From: Leucobacter sp. Ag1
Lineage (GTDB): Bacteria > Actinomycetota > Actinomycetes > Actinomycetales > Microbacteriaceae
Direction of reading: 5' to 3'
Assembly: GCF_000980875.1 (NCBI RefSeq)
Contig: NZ_LAYO01000081.1
Location: 1 to 42,918 of the forward strand
Length of the DNA: 42,918 nt
Under the pieces are notes generated by a model. That model was not told the origin of the DNA. It saw only the letters and a list, made by a program, of their open reading frames with translations, and did no database searches. Of this stretch, positions 1 through 8,092 are shown in pieces. The translations under genes were made by a program, and so were the position numbers. Numbering within the stretch: position 1 is the first letter of the stretch; each line of letters begins with the position of its first letter.

Positions 1-338
1 TCGCCCGGATCGTCGAGCCCGTAGGCGACGGCGCCGATCCCGGCGTCTATGAGCGCGCGAGCGCAGGGCCCGGTGCGGCCGGTGTGGTTGCAGGGCTCGA
101 GCGAGACGACCGCGGTCAGCTCATCGCCCCGACCCCGCCACTCGGCGGGCAGGTGCGCGAGCGCGTCGACCTCGGCGTGCGCCGTGCCGCTGCCGCGGTG
201 CCAGCCCTCGGCCACGATGCGGCCCTCGGGATCGAGCAGCACGCACCCCACGCGGGGGTTGAGATCGCCCGCCGGCCCGCGCCCGGCGAGGGCGAGCGTG
301 CGCCGCATGGCGCTGCTCAGCAGCTCGTCACCCAGCAT
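1..338 (-). CDS. ribD: RibD deaminase domain, partial (C-terminus beyond window)
   Basis: Only the first 112 or so residues are present; the gene runs off the left edge. The product is the riboflavin biosynthesis deaminase/reductase, whose N-terminal cytidine-deaminase-like domain deaminates the pyrimidine intermediate made from GTP. The zinc motif is visible: an HAEVDAL segment (zinc-binding His plus catalytic Glu) and, further on, EPCNHTGRTGPC with the two zinc-binding cysteines. The ATG at 338 is chosen because the reading starts MLGDELL and the typical 'NPRVGCVLLD' stretch follows at the normal distance. An FMN riboswitch lies just upstream, which agrees with a role at the head of a rib operon continuing to the left. 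The reductase domain cannot be assessed. Confidence 0.93.
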   Translation of the reverse strand, partial: MLGDELLSSAMRRTLALAGRGPAGDLNPRVGCVLLDPEGRIVAEGWHRGSGTAHAEVDALAHLPAEWRGRGDELTAVVSLEPCNHTGRTGPCARALIDAGIGAVAYGLDDPG

Positions 339-397
339 TCCGTCTCGTTTCTCGGGTGCCGGGAATAGGGGTCGCCTGCGCAGCGGCAGGTGCCCAC

Positions 398-539
398 GTT
401 CCTTCCATCCGGACTCGGGCGCGCAGTCGAAACTGCCGCCCATCACCGTCGGTACCGGAATTCCACCGGTTCAACCCCGCGAATGCGGGGGTCGCGGACT
501 CTCACCGCCGGTTCGGATTCTCACCGACCCCGGAACCTA
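398..539 (-). promoter_or_regulatory. FMN riboswitch (RFN element)
   Basis: Read on the minus strand, the segment contains the conserved RFN blocks in order: GGTTCCGGGGTCGGTG, AATCCGAACCGGCGGT, AGAGTCCGCGACCC, a variable hairpin, GAACCGGTGGAATTCCGG, CCGACGGTGATGGGCGGCAG and finally AGTCCGGATGGAAGGAAC, which pairs with the 5' end to close P1. The element binds flavin mononucleotide and lowers expression of the downstream flavin genes. A CCTGC/GCAGG hairpin at about 376-392 lies between P1 and the ribD start, where an expression platform would be expected. Whether control is at transcription or translation cannot be read from the sequence. Confidence 0.95.
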
Positions 540-613
540 CGTCTACCCTAACGCCACCCGCTGCGAACTATTCCAGCCGGATTTCGCGAAGTTTCGCGGG
601 GCCGGGTCGGCCG

Positions 614-1393
614 TCACCCGGCGAGGTTGATGAGCTCGTCGAGGAACTTGTCGAGATCGAAGTCGAGGAACCGACCGCTCGTGATCGTGCTCATGGTGAG
701 CGCCAGGATCAGCGCATTGAAGAAGAACGCCATCGACGTGTGCCACACCGTGGTCCAGCGCATGCGCGTCTCGGTCACCCGCACATCGGAGACCGCGAAG
801 GTGGTCGCGTTGGTGAACGAGAAGTACGCGAAGTCGCTGAGCCGCGGATCCTCGGTGCGCGGGAAGTGCAGCGGCGGCACCTCGGCGCGGTGGTAGCGCG
901 AGTAGTAGACGCGGGCGAAGCCCCAGTTGAACAGCGCCCACGAGAGCAGCATCGCGCAGACCGCCGCGGCCTCGAGGAACGCCGTGCGGTCGGCGTCGCG
1001 CCGGTTGATGATCACCTGCGCGGCGACCACCAGACCGAACGCGCTCGCGCCGAAGGTCGTGAGATTCGAGAACACCCGCATCACCGGGTGCCCGACGACG
1101 CGGCGCACCACGGGCGGATCCTCGTCGCTGATGCGGATCATGATCGTGAGGCCGAGGGCCACGATCCCCAGGTAGAGCGCGGCGATGAGGCACCACACCA
1201 CCGCGACGATCGAGAGCTCGACCTTGCTCTCGCTCATCGCGAGCGTCCAGCCGAGGAAGACGAGCAGCAGCTGCATCACCACGCCCAGGACCTCGCCCAC
1301 GACCGTGGTCCAGTTCGCGATCGCCGCGGCGACCCGGGGGAGCCGGCGCTTCTTCACCCGCTCCTTCCGCTTCTTCTTCGGTTTCGCGCTCAT
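614..1393 (-). CDS. DUF1345 family membrane protein
   Basis: A 259-residue integral membrane protein of unknown function. It has a strongly basic N-terminus (Lys/Arg-rich in the first 20 residues), then about five or six hydrophobic segments. The stretch DFAYFSFTNATTFAVSDV followed by R(M)RW is the conserved DUF1345 signature, resembling the pore region of small ion channels. It ends 13 bases before the DUF2156 gene's stop codon region and is transcribed in the same direction, so the two are probably cotranscribed. No enzymatic motif is visible. Family assignment rests on the signature and topology only. Confidence 0.8.
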   Translation of the reverse strand: MSAKPKKKRKERVKKRRLPRVAAAIANWTTVVGEVLGVVMQLLLVFLGWTLAMSESKVELSIVAVVWCLIAALYLGIVALGLTIMIRISDEDPPVVRRVVGHPVMRVFSNLTTFGASAFGLVVAAQVIINRRDADRTAFLEAAAVCAMLLSWALFNWGFARVYYSRYHRAEVPPLHFPRTEDPRLSDFAYFSFTNATTFAVSDVRVTETRMRWTTVWHTSMAFFFNALILALTMSTITSGRFLDFDLDKFLDELINLAG

Positions 1394-1406
1394 GCCCGAC
1401 GCCCGA

Positions 1407-3551
1407 TCACGACCGGGCGCTCGCCGCCGAGGACGCGAGGTCGCGCAGCGTCGCGTCGGGCAGGTAGGCCCGGGTCAGCGCCACGGCGATGCGGGGCAGA
1501 TCGCCCTCGTCGCGGTACAGCATGTACAGCGGCTCGTGGCGCGGGTGGAACTTGCGCTTGAAGAAGTGCAGCGAACGGAAGCCGTAGAGCGGCTCGAGGG
1601 TTTCGCTCAGGCGGTCGAGCACGAAGTCGACGGGGCCCGGATCCTCCTGCTCGGGGCGCACCAGCGGGGCGCCCGAGAGCGAGACGAACTCGTAGCCGGC
1701 CTCGGCGAAGTGCTTCGCGGACTCGGCGATCAGGTACTCCATGACGGGGCCGAAGCCGTCATCGCGCCGGCGCATGAGGTCGAGGGTCCAGCCGCGGATC
1801 TGCCCGCCCGGGCCGTACACCGGCAGCCACGAGGTGATGCCGTGCAGGCTGCCCTCGGCGTCGACCGCGATGCCGACGCGGGTCTCGGGATCGCGCGCCT
1901 CCTCGACGGTGCCGAGCGTGAAGCGCATCTCGGGCAGGCCCTTGTCACCGCTCCACTGCTCCGAGATGGCGCGCACCTGGGCGAGCACGCTCCACGGCTC
2001 GTCGGCGAGCGTGCACATGCGGAACTCGATCCCCTCGCGCGCCGCGCGGTTGATCGACGTGCGCACCGAGTTCCAGCGCTTGCCCGTGAAAGCGAGATCG
2101 GGCAGATCGACGATGGTGTCCTCGGCGATCACGGCCGAGCGCCAGCCGGCCGGGCGGTTCTCGTCGCTCAGCGCGGAGGCCGAGAACACGCACGGGACGA
2201 ACCCGGCGTGCTCGGCGGAACGCGCGAACTCGTCGAGAGCGATGCCGAACTGCTCCTTCGGGGCGATGGGATCGCCGAGTGCGATCGCGACGCCCGCGTG
2301 CGCCTGGTAGGCGATGACGCCGGACCCGACGGCGATGTGCCGGTTGTCGGGCCAGCCGATCATCCACGAGATGTTGCCGCCGCCGAACTCGCGCAGGCGG
2401 TCGAGCGCCTCGGTACGGGTCAGCGTGCGCGCGGCGAAGGTGCGGCGGGAGTGCAGCAATGGGACGCGGAAGGCGCCGCGGCCGAGCAGCATCACGATCA
2501 GCTGCGCCAGCCAGAGCACCGCCGACGGCAGGATCGAGGTGAAGAGGATCCCGGGCTCGTCGAGCAGGCCGAGGTCGAGCGCCTGCGGCAGGAACACGGT
2601 CGCGATCACCGCGGTCGCGAGGTTGAAGCAGGCGAAGGCGATCGTCGCGATCCACGCCAGGCGCAGGCCGAGGCGCACGCCGTTCGCCAGGATCGCGATC
2701 GCGACGAGGTCGATGATCACGTCGGCGGTCGGGGTGACCGGATCGTTCTCGCCCAGCGGGCCGTTGAACGGGACCAGCAGCGCGAACACCTCGACCACGC
2801 CGATCACGATCAGGCCGACGAAGCCGAGCAGTCGCCACTCGCGCACGGTCGGGCGACCCGCGGGGTGCCGGAATGCGGGCAGCAGACCGCTGACGAGCAG
2901 GGCGATGCCGACGACGATCGCGTGCTCGACGTTCACGATCTTGCCGACGTAGAGCAGCCCGATGGCCGCCCAGGCGACCACCGCGTAGCGGGCGCGCAGA
3001 CGCCAGGGGGAGGGGAGCGTGCTCATCGCGAAGACGAGGCAGGCGATGGCGCCCGATGCGGGGCCGACGTCGAGCGCGCGCGACACCTGTGCGGCCCACG
3101 GCCACCCGTTGTGCGAGGCGAGGGCGAGGGTGCCCGCCGCGCCGAGCGCGCCGACCAGGTGTCCGGCGAGGAACAGACCGAGCGCGCGGAGCGAGCCGAA
3201 CTTGGCCTCCGCCCAGCCGACGCCGCCGACCACCAGCGGCAGCGCGCCGATCACCCGGAGCGGGTGGGCGATGAACCACGGCGAGGTGCCGAGGGTCCAC
3301 CAGTGCCCCTGCCGGAACGCGGGCAGGCCCGTCGCGACGTCGTGGTACCAGGGCAGGCGCGCGAGCGGAGTGATGTGGGTTCCCGTGAGGATCGCGATGA
3401 CGATCATCACCGCGACGAGCGCGATGGTGAAGGGGAACTGCGCGAGCCAGCGCAGGGTGCGCTGCAGCACGCGCACCGCTTTCGAAGGCTCGGGGCGCTC
3501 GGCCGGCTCGACGGGCTCCGTCGGGGCGGCCTTCGCGGGAGGTTCGCTCAT
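1407..3551 (-). CDS. DUF2156 (MprF-like) membrane protein with rhomboid-like N-terminal region
   Basis: A 714-residue protein. Residues about 35-400 form many membrane segments; the first part ('GHWWTLGTSPWF', 'LVGALGAAG') looks like a rhomboid fold but I see no GxS catalytic serine. The C-terminal part, from about residue 410, is a soluble DUF2156 domain, the GNAT-like fold that in MprF transfers lysine or alanine from aminoacyl-tRNA to phosphatidylglycerol ('NISWMIGWPDNRH', 'GDPIAPKEQF', 'GYEFVSLSGAPL'). The likely role is modification and/or flipping of a membrane lipid, changing surface charge. The ATG at 3551 (MSEPPAK) is preferred over an in-frame start at 3752, because the intervening 67 residues are arginine-rich and lie in the divergent promoter region. 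The substrate is not known. Confidence 0.8.
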   Translation of the reverse strand: MSEPPAKAAPTEPVEPAERPEPSKAVRVLQRTLRWLAQFPFTIALVAVMIVIAILTGTHITPLARLPWYHDVATGLPAFRQGHWWTLGTSPWFIAHPLRVIGALPLVVGGVGWAEAKFGSLRALGLFLAGHLVGALGAAGTLALASHNGWPWAAQVSRALDVGPASGAIACLVFAMSTLPSPWRLRARYAVVAWAAIGLLYVGKIVNVEHAIVVGIALLVSGLLPAFRHPAGRPTVREWRLLGFVGLIVIGVVEVFALLVPFNGPLGENDPVTPTADVIIDLVAIAILANGVRLGLRLAWIATIAFACFNLATAVIATVFLPQALDLGLLDEPGILFTSILPSAVLWLAQLIVMLLGRGAFRVPLLHSRRTFAARTLTRTEALDRLREFGGGNISWMIGWPDNRHIAVGSGVIAYQAHAGVAIALGDPIAPKEQFGIALDEFARSAEHAGFVPCVFSASALSDENRPAGWRSAVIAEDTIVDLPDLAFTGKRWNSVRTSINRAAREGIEFRMCTLADEPWSVLAQVRAISEQWSGDKGLPEMRFTLGTVEEARDPETRVGIAVDAEGSLHGITSWLPVYGPGGQIRGWTLDLMRRRDDGFGPVMEYLIAESAKHFAEAGYEFVSLSGAPLVRPEQEDPGPVDFVLDRLSETLEPLYGFRSLHFFKRKFHPRHEPLYMLYRDEGDLPRIAVALTRAYLPDATLRDLASSAASARS

Positions 3552-3676
3552 GCGGAATATTTTACGGAGCGAATGCTGCGGAACATCCTCGGAACGCGGT
3601 GTTCGCGCGCGAAATGGTACCCAGGTTCCATGCGGGCGCGCCGGATCGGGCCGGAGCCCGGGCGTTCGCCGGGCTC

Positions 3677-3707
3677 TTGCCCGGTACCCGGCGGGGAGGC
3701 GTAGCCT
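3677..3707 (+). promoter_or_regulatory. Putative promoter of the alcohol dehydrogenase gene
   Basis: TTGCCC (3677-3682) and TAGCCT (3702-3707) with a 19-base spacer lie about 70 bases before the TTG start at 3779. The rest of the divergent gap 3552-3778 holds an AT-rich patch (3555-3565, ATATTTTACGG) that could serve the DUF2156 gene, and several GC-rich hairpins. This is a consensus match by eye only. Confidence 0.3.
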
Positions 3708-3778
3708 GAGGGCGGACGCCCGAACCGGCGCCCGTTCGATCTGCGGCCGCACACCCGCGGCCAGAAGAGGAGGCCGCG

Positions 3779-4819
3779 TTGCGTGCTGTCACCTACGTCA
3801 AGAACAACACCGTCGAGATCCACGACAAGCCCGTTCCCGAGATCCAGCCCGATGAGGTGCTGCTGAAGGTCGGCGGGGCCGGCCTCTGCCACTCCGACAT
3901 CGCGATCATCGGCATGGGCGACGAGAACCCGCTGATCGGCGGCACCCTCGGCCACGAGGTCTCGGGCACGGTCGAGCAGCTCGGATCCGACGTCTCGGGC
4001 TGGCGAGTCGGCGACCGCGCCCTCGTCGCGCTCATCCTCTCCTGCGGCCAGTGCCGCGAGTGCCTGGCCGGCCGCGACAACCAGTGCGAGGTCGTCTACC
4101 CGCGCAGCGCGCTCGCCCCGCTCTCGCCCGGCATCGGCAGCCCCGGCGGCATGGCCGACTACATCGCCGTGAAGGCGCGCCACCTCGACCCCATCGGCGA
4201 CCTCGACCTCGTCGCCGCGGCACCGCTCGCCGACGCCGCGCTCACGCCCATGCACGCCATCAACACCGTGCGCGACCGCATGACCGGCGATGCGACGGTC
4301 GTCACCATCGGCCTCGGCGGCCTCGGGCACATGGCCCTGCAGATCCTCGCCGCGACCACGGGCGCCCGCATCATCGCGCTCGACACCGACCCCGAGAAGC
4401 TCGCCTTCGCGCGCGAGCACGGCGCCGACCTCGCGATCCCGAGCGACGGGGCCGCAGCGGCCCGGATCCTCGAGGAGACCGGCGGTGTCGGTGCCGATGT
4501 CGTGTTCGACTTCGTCGGCGTGCAGCCCACCGTCGACCTCGCGGTCGCCGTCGTGCGCGGCGGCGGCGCGATCCGCTTCGTCGGCCTCGGAGGCGGATCC
4601 TTCCCCTACGTCGCGGGCAGCGGCACCCCGCTGCCGTGGGGCGTGAACATCGAACGCGCCTACGGCGGCACCCGATCCGACATGCGCCAGGCCGTCGCGC
4701 TCGCCCGCGCCGGCAAGATCGGCGTCGAAGTGGTGCGCTACTCGCTCGACGACGCCGTGCAGGCCTTCGACGACCTGCACCACGGGCGCGTGCAGGGCCG
4801 GGCGGTGCTCGTCCCGTGA
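3779..4819 (+). CDS. Zinc-dependent NAD(P) alcohol dehydrogenase (medium-chain)
   Basis: A 346-residue medium-chain dehydrogenase/reductase that oxidises an alcohol (or reduces an aldehyde) with NAD(P). The catalytic zinc site is Cys37 (GLCHSD), His59-Glu60 (GHE) and probably Asp152. The structural zinc lobe has four cysteines at 89, 92, 95 and 103 (CGQCRECLAGRDNQC). The Rossmann motif GLGGLG is at 178-183, followed by 'ALDTDPEKL' with an acidic residue at the strand end, which favours NAD over NADP. The start is TTG at 3779, fixed by a strong AAGAGGAGG ribosome site 6 bases upstream. It overlaps the next gene by 4 bases. The physiological alcohol is unknown. Confidence 0.9.
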   Translation: MRAVTYVKNNTVEIHDKPVPEIQPDEVLLKVGGAGLCHSDIAIIGMGDENPLIGGTLGHEVSGTVEQLGSDVSGWRVGDRALVALILSCGQCRECLAGRDNQCEVVYPRSALAPLSPGIGSPGGMADYIAVKARHLDPIGDLDLVAAAPLADAALTPMHAINTVRDRMTGDATVVTIGLGGLGHMALQILAATTGARIIALDTDPEKLAFAREHGADLAIPSDGAAAARILEETGGVGADVVFDFVGVQPTVDLAVAVVRGGGAIRFVGLGGGSFPYVAGSGTPLPWGVNIERAYGGTRSDMRQAVALARAGKIGVEVVRYSLDDAVQAFDDLHHGRVQGRAVLVP

Positions 4820-5574
4820 GCGAGCCGGTTCCGTCCGGTCGCGCCGGTCGCGCCGGTCGCGCGAACCCGATCCTCGGCACCGTCGGGCTGCTGTGGATCG
4901 TGGCGCCGATCTGGTACTTCCTGTGCGAGGCCATCGCCGCGTCCGCGTTCCCCGGGTACAGCTACGCCACGTTCTTCATCAGCGACCTCGGCGTGCCCGA
5001 CGGGGGAACGCTCGACGGGCGCACGCTCGACTCGCCGCTGCACACGGTGATGAACGCCGGATTCCTCGGCGAGGGGCTCCTGTTCGGGATCGGGCTCGCG
5101 CTGCTCGCGCCCGCCGTGCGCCGCGGGCTCGCCGGGGGCGCGTTCCTCGCGTTCGGCGCGATCCACGCGGCCGGGATCGCGCTCGTCGGGCTCGTCCCCG
5201 GATCGCCCGCGAACGCCGAGAGCGGGCTCATGATCTTCCATATCGTCGGCGCGATCGGTGCGATCGCGGGCGGCAACCTGACCGCGATCGCGTCGTACCG
5301 CGCCGTGCCGCAGCTCGGCCGATACGGGAAGCTCGGGCCGATCCTCGGGGCGCTCGGATTCGTCAGCGCCGCGCTGCTCGTCGCGCACGTACTGCTGCCC
5401 GCCGGGATCTCGGAGCGGGGCGCGGTCGCGAGCTTCATGGTCTGGCAGCTGGGCGCCGGCATCGCGCTGTGGCGTGCGCGGGATCGTGCGGGGGCGGGCG
5501 TGGGCGCGGGCGTGGGTTCGGGTTCGGGTTCGGGGGTGGGCTCGGGTGCGCCGGGTTCGGGTCCCGGCGCGTAG
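4816..5574 (+). CDS. DUF998 family membrane protein
   Basis: A 252-residue membrane protein with six or so hydrophobic segments and the DUF998 pattern: 'ISDLGVP' after the first helix, a helix pair with 'HTVMNAGFLGEG', and 'FHIVGAIGAIAGGN'. The function of the family is unknown. The GTG start at 4816 overlaps the TGA of the alcohol dehydrogenase, so the two are translationally coupled. The last 30 residues are a low-complexity Gly/Ala/Val/Ser tail built on imperfect 6-base GGTTCG/GGGCGT repeats, probably a recent repeat expansion after the last membrane helix. Confidence 0.78.
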   Translation: MSEPVPSGRAGRAGRANPILGTVGLLWIVAPIWYFLCEAIAASAFPGYSYATFFISDLGVPDGGTLDGRTLDSPLHTVMNAGFLGEGLLFGIGLALLAPAVRRGLAGGAFLAFGAIHAAGIALVGLVPGSPANAESGLMIFHIVGAIGAIAGGNLTAIASYRAVPQLGRYGKLGPILGALGFVSAALLVAHVLLPAGISERGAVASFMVWQLGAGIALWRARDRAGAGVGAGVGSGSGSGVGSGAPGSGPGA

Positions 5575-5593
5575 TCGCCGCCCCTGATATCCC

Positions 5594-5654
5594 GTCGAGT
5601 GGCGCCAGACGAATGCTTCGGAGGGCGTGAAGGAGCGGTTTGCCGCCACTCGAC
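5594..5654. repeat. Dispersed inverted-repeat element, copy A
   Basis: GTCGAGTGGCG at 5594-5604 pairs with CGCCACTCGAC at 5644-5654 (11 perfect base pairs), with about 39 bases between. A second element with the same ends and nearly the same size lies at 13851-13910. Both sit in intergenic DNA. This looks like a REP/MITE-type dispersed palindrome. Confidence 0.65.
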
Positions 5655-5675
5655 GAAGGTCTCTGGCGAGGGCGC

Positions 5676-5703
5676 GGGGTGTGGGGTGTGGGGTGTGGGG
5701 TGT
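5676..5703 (+). repeat. Four tandem copies of GGGGTGT (G-quadruplex candidate)
   Basis: Four exact 7-base units in a row give four runs of four guanines separated by TGT loops on the plus strand. This meets the usual pattern for an intramolecular G-quadruplex. It lies between two convergent genes. Confidence 0.8.
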
Positions 5704-5740
5704 GCGAGCGGGAAGCGCGCGCCACCCTCGGAACGCGATC

Positions 5741-5793
5741 GAGGGGCCCGTGTCGGGGGTTATGGAAGTCCACAACCCCGACAGGAGCCCCTC
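5741..5793. terminator. Bidirectional hairpin between convergent genes
   Basis: A long stem: GAGGGGC (5741-5747) with GCCCCTC (5787-5793) outside, and TGTCGGGG.TT with AACCCCGACA inside, across a 13-base loop. There is no T-tract. The position, between the DUF998 gene and the S51 peptidase stop, suits termination in both directions. Confidence 0.65.
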
Positions 5794-5821
5794 GGCGATG
5801 CTGGCCGCGAGCCCGCGAGAA

Positions 5822-7849
5822 CTACGCGCGGGAGCGCAGGCGCCTGCGGGCGACCAGCGCCACGGCGCCCGCGAGCAGCAGGAGGCCCGCAGCGGGAAGC
5901 GCGACGCCGTCCGCGGGGGCACCGGTCTGCGCGAGCGATCCCTGGCCCTTGGCCCCGGATCCCGTCCCGTCGGCCGCCCCGTTCGCGCTCGCCGAGGCGC
6001 TGCTGGTCGCCGAACCCTTCGCGTCCGAGTTCGATCCGCCCGAGTCGCTCGACCCGTTCGCACTCGAACTCGCGTTCGCGTTCGCCTCGGCCTCCGTGCC
6101 GACCCCGACGAACGCGATCGATGCGGTCTGCGGCGCGGTCTCGACGCCGAGCTCGGCTCCGTTCGCGTCGACGGCGGTCGCGGTGATCCGCAGCGCGAAG
6201 GTCTGGGGGCCCTCCGCGACGGTGCGGGTCGTCTGCAGCTGCAGGGTCCCCCCGGGGGCGACGACCGCGGTGGACGCCGGATCCGACGCCGCGGCGGACG
6301 ATCCCGAGGCTTCGGAGGCGATCCGGAACCCGGTGAGCGGGGTGCCGCCGGTGTTGGTCACGGTCACGGTGATCCCGGCCTGCGAGCCCGCGGGGACCTG
6401 CGGGTTCGGGGTGCCGACCGATCCGGTCGCGCTCGCGACGGCCGAGAACGAGGGGATCCCGGTGATGCTCATGGCGAGGTCGGTGAAGCCGCCGTCATCG
6501 TTCCACCGCGTGTCCGCCGTGCGGGTGAAGGTGGTGCGGAAGCGCGGGGACTCGGCCGGCGAATCGCAGGTGTCGCCGGTCGCGGTCGACGCCGAGGACT
6601 TCACGAGTCCCTGCGCCAGGTCCAGCGTTCCGAAGATGCCGCCCTCGCACTCGTACGAGCCCCAGATGTCGGTGGGCGCCGCGGGCGCCTCGGCGGATCC
6701 GGCCCCGCTGTGCGCCGTGCCCGCGAGGGTGATCGCGCCGGTCGCGAAGTCGATGGTGGATCCGGTCGTGAAGTAGGAGTACCGCACGCCGGCGGCGTTG
6801 CGCCCGTCGGAGGTCGCGGCGCTCGTATCGAGCAGGCTGGCGCCGAGCTGCCCGATCACCTCGCCGGTGCGGGCGGCGCGATCCACGACGAGCGCGGTCT
6901 TCTCCTCGACGCCGAAGCTGCGGTCGTGTCCCGTGGCGATCGCGAGGCGCACGATGCGGGGCTGGCGGTCGCGGCGCGCGAAGTGGGAATCGAGCATGCC
7001 TTCGGTGAAGAAGCCGAAGCCGCCCGACGGGATCGACGCGAGTCGGTCGTCCTCGAACCAGCCGACCGTCGCGCCGTCGCGCCACGAGGGGTAGGGATCC
7101 CCGCCCGAGATCATGTCGGCGCCCTGCTGGATCGTGAGGCCCGCGCTCGTGCCCGCGGTGACGCCGCCGGACTCGACGACCTCGCGGATCGCGGCCATCA
7201 CGGGGGTGTCGGTGCAGGAGGTGAACGCGTAGATGTCGGCCGCGGCCTGATCGGGAGCGGTGCAGTCCATGAACGCGCGCACGTAGTTGATCTGGTCGCC
7301 GCCGCCGAAGTAGACGGCGTCGGAGTCGCGCACGGCCTGCGCGACGGCCGCGCTCTTCGCGTTGTCGGCGCTGTAGGGATCGCCGGGGTAGTCCTCGCCG
7401 GGGTTCACGTCGACGGGCACCGGGTAGACGTCGGCGCCGTGCGCGGCGAACCAGTCGGAGTAGTAGAGACCGTTGGCAGTCGCGTTGTCGTAGGTGTTGC
7501 CGTCGGCCGCCTCGGTGGCGTTCGGCGCGACCTCCGAGGCGGTCGTGACGATCGCGATGCGGGGCTTCTTGTCGCCCGCGTGCTGCTTCGCGAGGTCGAC
7601 GATCCGCTGGATGATCGCCTCGCTGTTGGCCTCGCCGGGCTTGATGGCTCCGCCGATCAGCACGATGCTGCCGTTCGGCGCGGTGGACGCCGTCGGCGCA
7701 GCCGGTGCTGCCGGTGCGTTCGGCTCGGCGGCGCGCGGCTGCGGCGCGGCCGTCGCGGCGGGGGCGATGGCGGTGGCGCAGAGCGCGCCCGCGGTGAGCG
7801 CGACGGCGACGGCGGTGCCGAGGCGCGCGCGGCGTGGGGGAAGGGGCAT
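5822..7849 (-). CDS. Secreted, sortase-anchored S51 peptidase (cyanophycinase-like)
   Basis: A 675-residue surface protein. Residues 1-35 are a Sec signal peptide (RR near the start, hydrophobic core, AATAA). The catalytic domain (about 60-330) has the S51 features: 'GGGDQINYV', the nucleophile elbow GTSAG with Ser at about 235, 'QQGADMISGG', and 'DSHFARRDRQPRIVRLAI', the segment that follows the active site in cyanophycinases. Cyanophycinases cut multi-L-arginyl-poly-L-aspartate into beta-Asp-Arg dipeptides; others in the family act on Asp-peptides. A CARDB/DUF11-like beta-sandwich follows (about 460-570), then a Ser/Ala/Asn/Gly linker. LAQTG at 639-643, a hydrophobic stretch and RRRLRSRA form an actinobacterial sortase signal. 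Upstream it shares an operator-like motif with the ABC transporter. The substrate is inferred. Confidence 0.85.
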   Translation of the reverse strand: MPLPPRRARLGTAVAVALTAGALCATAIAPAATAAPQPRAAEPNAPAAPAAPTASTAPNGSIVLIGGAIKPGEANSEAIIQRIVDLAKQHAGDKKPRIAIVTTASEVAPNATEAADGNTYDNATANGLYYSDWFAAHGADVYPVPVDVNPGEDYPGDPYSADNAKSAAVAQAVRDSDAVYFGGGDQINYVRAFMDCTAPDQAAADIYAFTSCTDTPVMAAIREVVESGGVTAGTSAGLTIQQGADMISGGDPYPSWRDGATVGWFEDDRLASIPSGGFGFFTEGMLDSHFARRDRQPRIVRLAIATGHDRSFGVEEKTALVVDRAARTGEVIGQLGASLLDTSAATSDGRNAAGVRYSYFTTGSTIDFATGAITLAGTAHSGAGSAEAPAAPTDIWGSYECEGGIFGTLDLAQGLVKSSASTATGDTCDSPAESPRFRTTFTRTADTRWNDDGGFTDLAMSITGIPSFSAVASATGSVGTPNPQVPAGSQAGITVTVTNTGGTPLTGFRIASEASGSSAAASDPASTAVVAPGGTLQLQTTRTVAEGPQTFALRITATAVDANGAELGVETAPQTASIAFVGVGTEAEANANASSSANGSSDSGGSNSDAKGSATSSASASANGAADGTGSGAKGQGSLAQTGAPADGVALPAAGLLLLAGAVALVARRRLRSRA

Positions 7850-7893
7850 GCGGGATCTCCGGTCTCGTCATTGAGGGGTGGACGGCGCAAGTA

Positions 7894-7927
7894 TTTCACG
7901 CAAACCGAATGCCTGCAATAATCGAAA
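7894..7927 (-). promoter_or_regulatory. Operator-like TTTCA(N24)CGAAA element upstream of the S51 gene
   Basis: TTTCACGCAAACCG (7894-7907) and, 24 bases after TTTCA, CGAAA (7923-7927). The whole 48-base block aligns with the block upstream of the ABC-transporter lipoprotein, with the same 24-base spacing and a shared GCAAT core. A further TTTCATG occurs at 7934-7940. RpiR-family regulators commonly bind such inverted half-sites, and an rpiR-type gene is the divergent neighbour. Confidence 0.55.
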
Positions 7928-7988
7928 CAAACATTTCATGACCGGTGGCGACCGCGTGGGTGGAGCCTCCGTCGATAGACTGACGGCG

Positions 7989-8002
7989 TTTCACGTGCAA
8001 CG
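7989..8002 (+). promoter_or_regulatory. Operator-like motif upstream of the RpiR regulator
   Basis: TTTCACGTGCAACG, about 90 bases before the regulator's start, matches the motif upstream of the S51 gene (TTTCACGCAAACCG) and of the lipoprotein gene (TTTCATGTAGAACG). This suggests autoregulation. It rests on similarity only. Confidence 0.45.
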
Positions 8003-8092
8003 CGGCGCTCAGGCGGCCCGCGCTGCCGGTACGGGCAGATCCGCGGCGCCGCTCGCTCGCGCGGCGGGCGCCGGACGGAGAGGATGCGACGC

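Noticed and set aside
356-1561. Long plus-strand open frame opposite the DUF1345 gene
   Set aside because: Arg/Glu/His-rich composition typical of the antisense frame of a high-GC gene; the minus-strand gene has recognisable family motifs.
1185-3704. 839-codon plus-strand open frame
   Set aside because: Antisense to the DUF2156 gene with repetitive charged composition and no motif; the frame stays open only because of GC bias.
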